NCBI GenBank assembly: GCA_003709165.1
Contig: RDRZ01000005.1
Coordinates: 1 to 64,000, forward strand
Direction: 5' to 3'
Length of the DNA: 64,000 nt
Source: Flavobacteriaceae bacterium PRS1
Lineage (GTDB): Bacteria; Bacteroidota; Bacteroidia; Flavobacteriales; Flavobacteriaceae
Shown here: positions 63,880 through 64,000 of the stretch, in pieces
Layout of the letters: every line of letters starts with the position of its first letter
Numbering within the stretch: the first letter of the stretch is position 1
Position numbers and translations under genes: made by a program
The notes under the pieces: generated by a model
What the model was told of the DNA's origin: nothing
What the model saw: the letters and a program-made list of their open reading frames with translations, nothing else
Databases searched by the model: none

Positions 63880-64000
63880 ATTTTGGGCATTAGCACCACC
63901 TGAATGAATTCATTCGGGCAGCGTTTTTTAATTAAAACAAAGTGTATTTTGTTTATATAATTTATAGTAAAAAGTTTAACAGGAACTATGTAGGTTTATC

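Overview
The window is AT-rich DNA of a member of the Bacteroidota, most probably a marine Flavobacteriaceae. The evidence is the -7 boxes of the TAnnTTTG type, an integrase resembling the Bacteroidetes class that lacks the first catalytic Arg, LPS genes (lpxH), and typical flavobacterial gene orders (DUF177-rpmF-fabH-accB-accC; tdk-alr-(mscL)-asd). No intact RNA gene was found. Assignments come from reading motifs and family resemblance; no database was searched.

Region 1 (1-35.8 kb) is accessory and scarred. It starts with a tyrosine recombinase whose reading frame runs upstream without a start codon. Copies of the 3' end of the same integrase lie as debris near 25.6 kb and 32.0 kb. Between them are a nucleotidase-like lipoprotein, an XRE regulator, the C-terminal third of a DUF1998 (DrmB-like) defence protein with frameshifted partners, and a one-direction cluster at 6.37-20.68 kb. 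That cluster encodes two D-aminoacylase-like deacylases, an M20 carboxypeptidase, a broken peptide-deformylase-like gene, a diaminopropionate ammonia-lyase, a DmpA-type peptidase, a broken beta-lactamase-fold hydrolase, an S9 peptidase, a broken VanX-like dipeptidase, a penicillin-acylase-type Ntn hydrolase and a DppA (M55) D-aminopeptidase. Nearly all carry export signals. Together they look like a periplasmic pathway for taking apart D-amino-acid-containing or N-acylated peptides, with the lyase finishing a released amino acid in the cytosol. The cluster lies between two direct copies (5985-6122 and 21265-21405) of a ~135-bp repeat with attachment-site-like architecture. Three of its genes are frameshifted, so either the pathway is decaying or the assembly has indel errors.

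From 21.6 to 35.8 kb there are two more exported peptidases (M1, M24), a STAS-like protein, an LRR lipoprotein with an in-frame amber codon, a 72-bp duplicated leader, fragments of a tRNA-Thr and a sulfatase, a two-domain SnoaL-like protein, an ABM-domain membrane protein, an unusual fusion of a PfkB kinase with an HhH-GPD/4Fe-4S glycosylase-like domain, an Mrr-type nuclease, and an SOS-style set umuD-umuC-SRAP (HMCES/YedK).

Region 2 (36-64 kb) is mostly core: ribE, pdxA, DUF177-rpmF-fabH-accB-accC, asd, alr, tdk, rsmI, a PIF1-like helicase, recJ, an MFS carrier, lpxH, queD and a universal stress protein. Embedded in it is a four-gene operon at 42.16-47.70 kb (GcvT-like protein, two PYROXD2/phytoene-desaturase-like flavoproteins, Rieske oxygenase), preceded by a perfect 32-bp palindrome; it probably oxidises a methylated amine. 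The usual mscL gene between alr and asd has lost its membrane part and survives as a 41-codon 3' remnant.

Most notable for follow-up are the D-peptide island and its flanking repeats, the kinase-glycosylase fusion, the Rieske/flavoprotein operon with its palindrome, and the repeated integrase tails.
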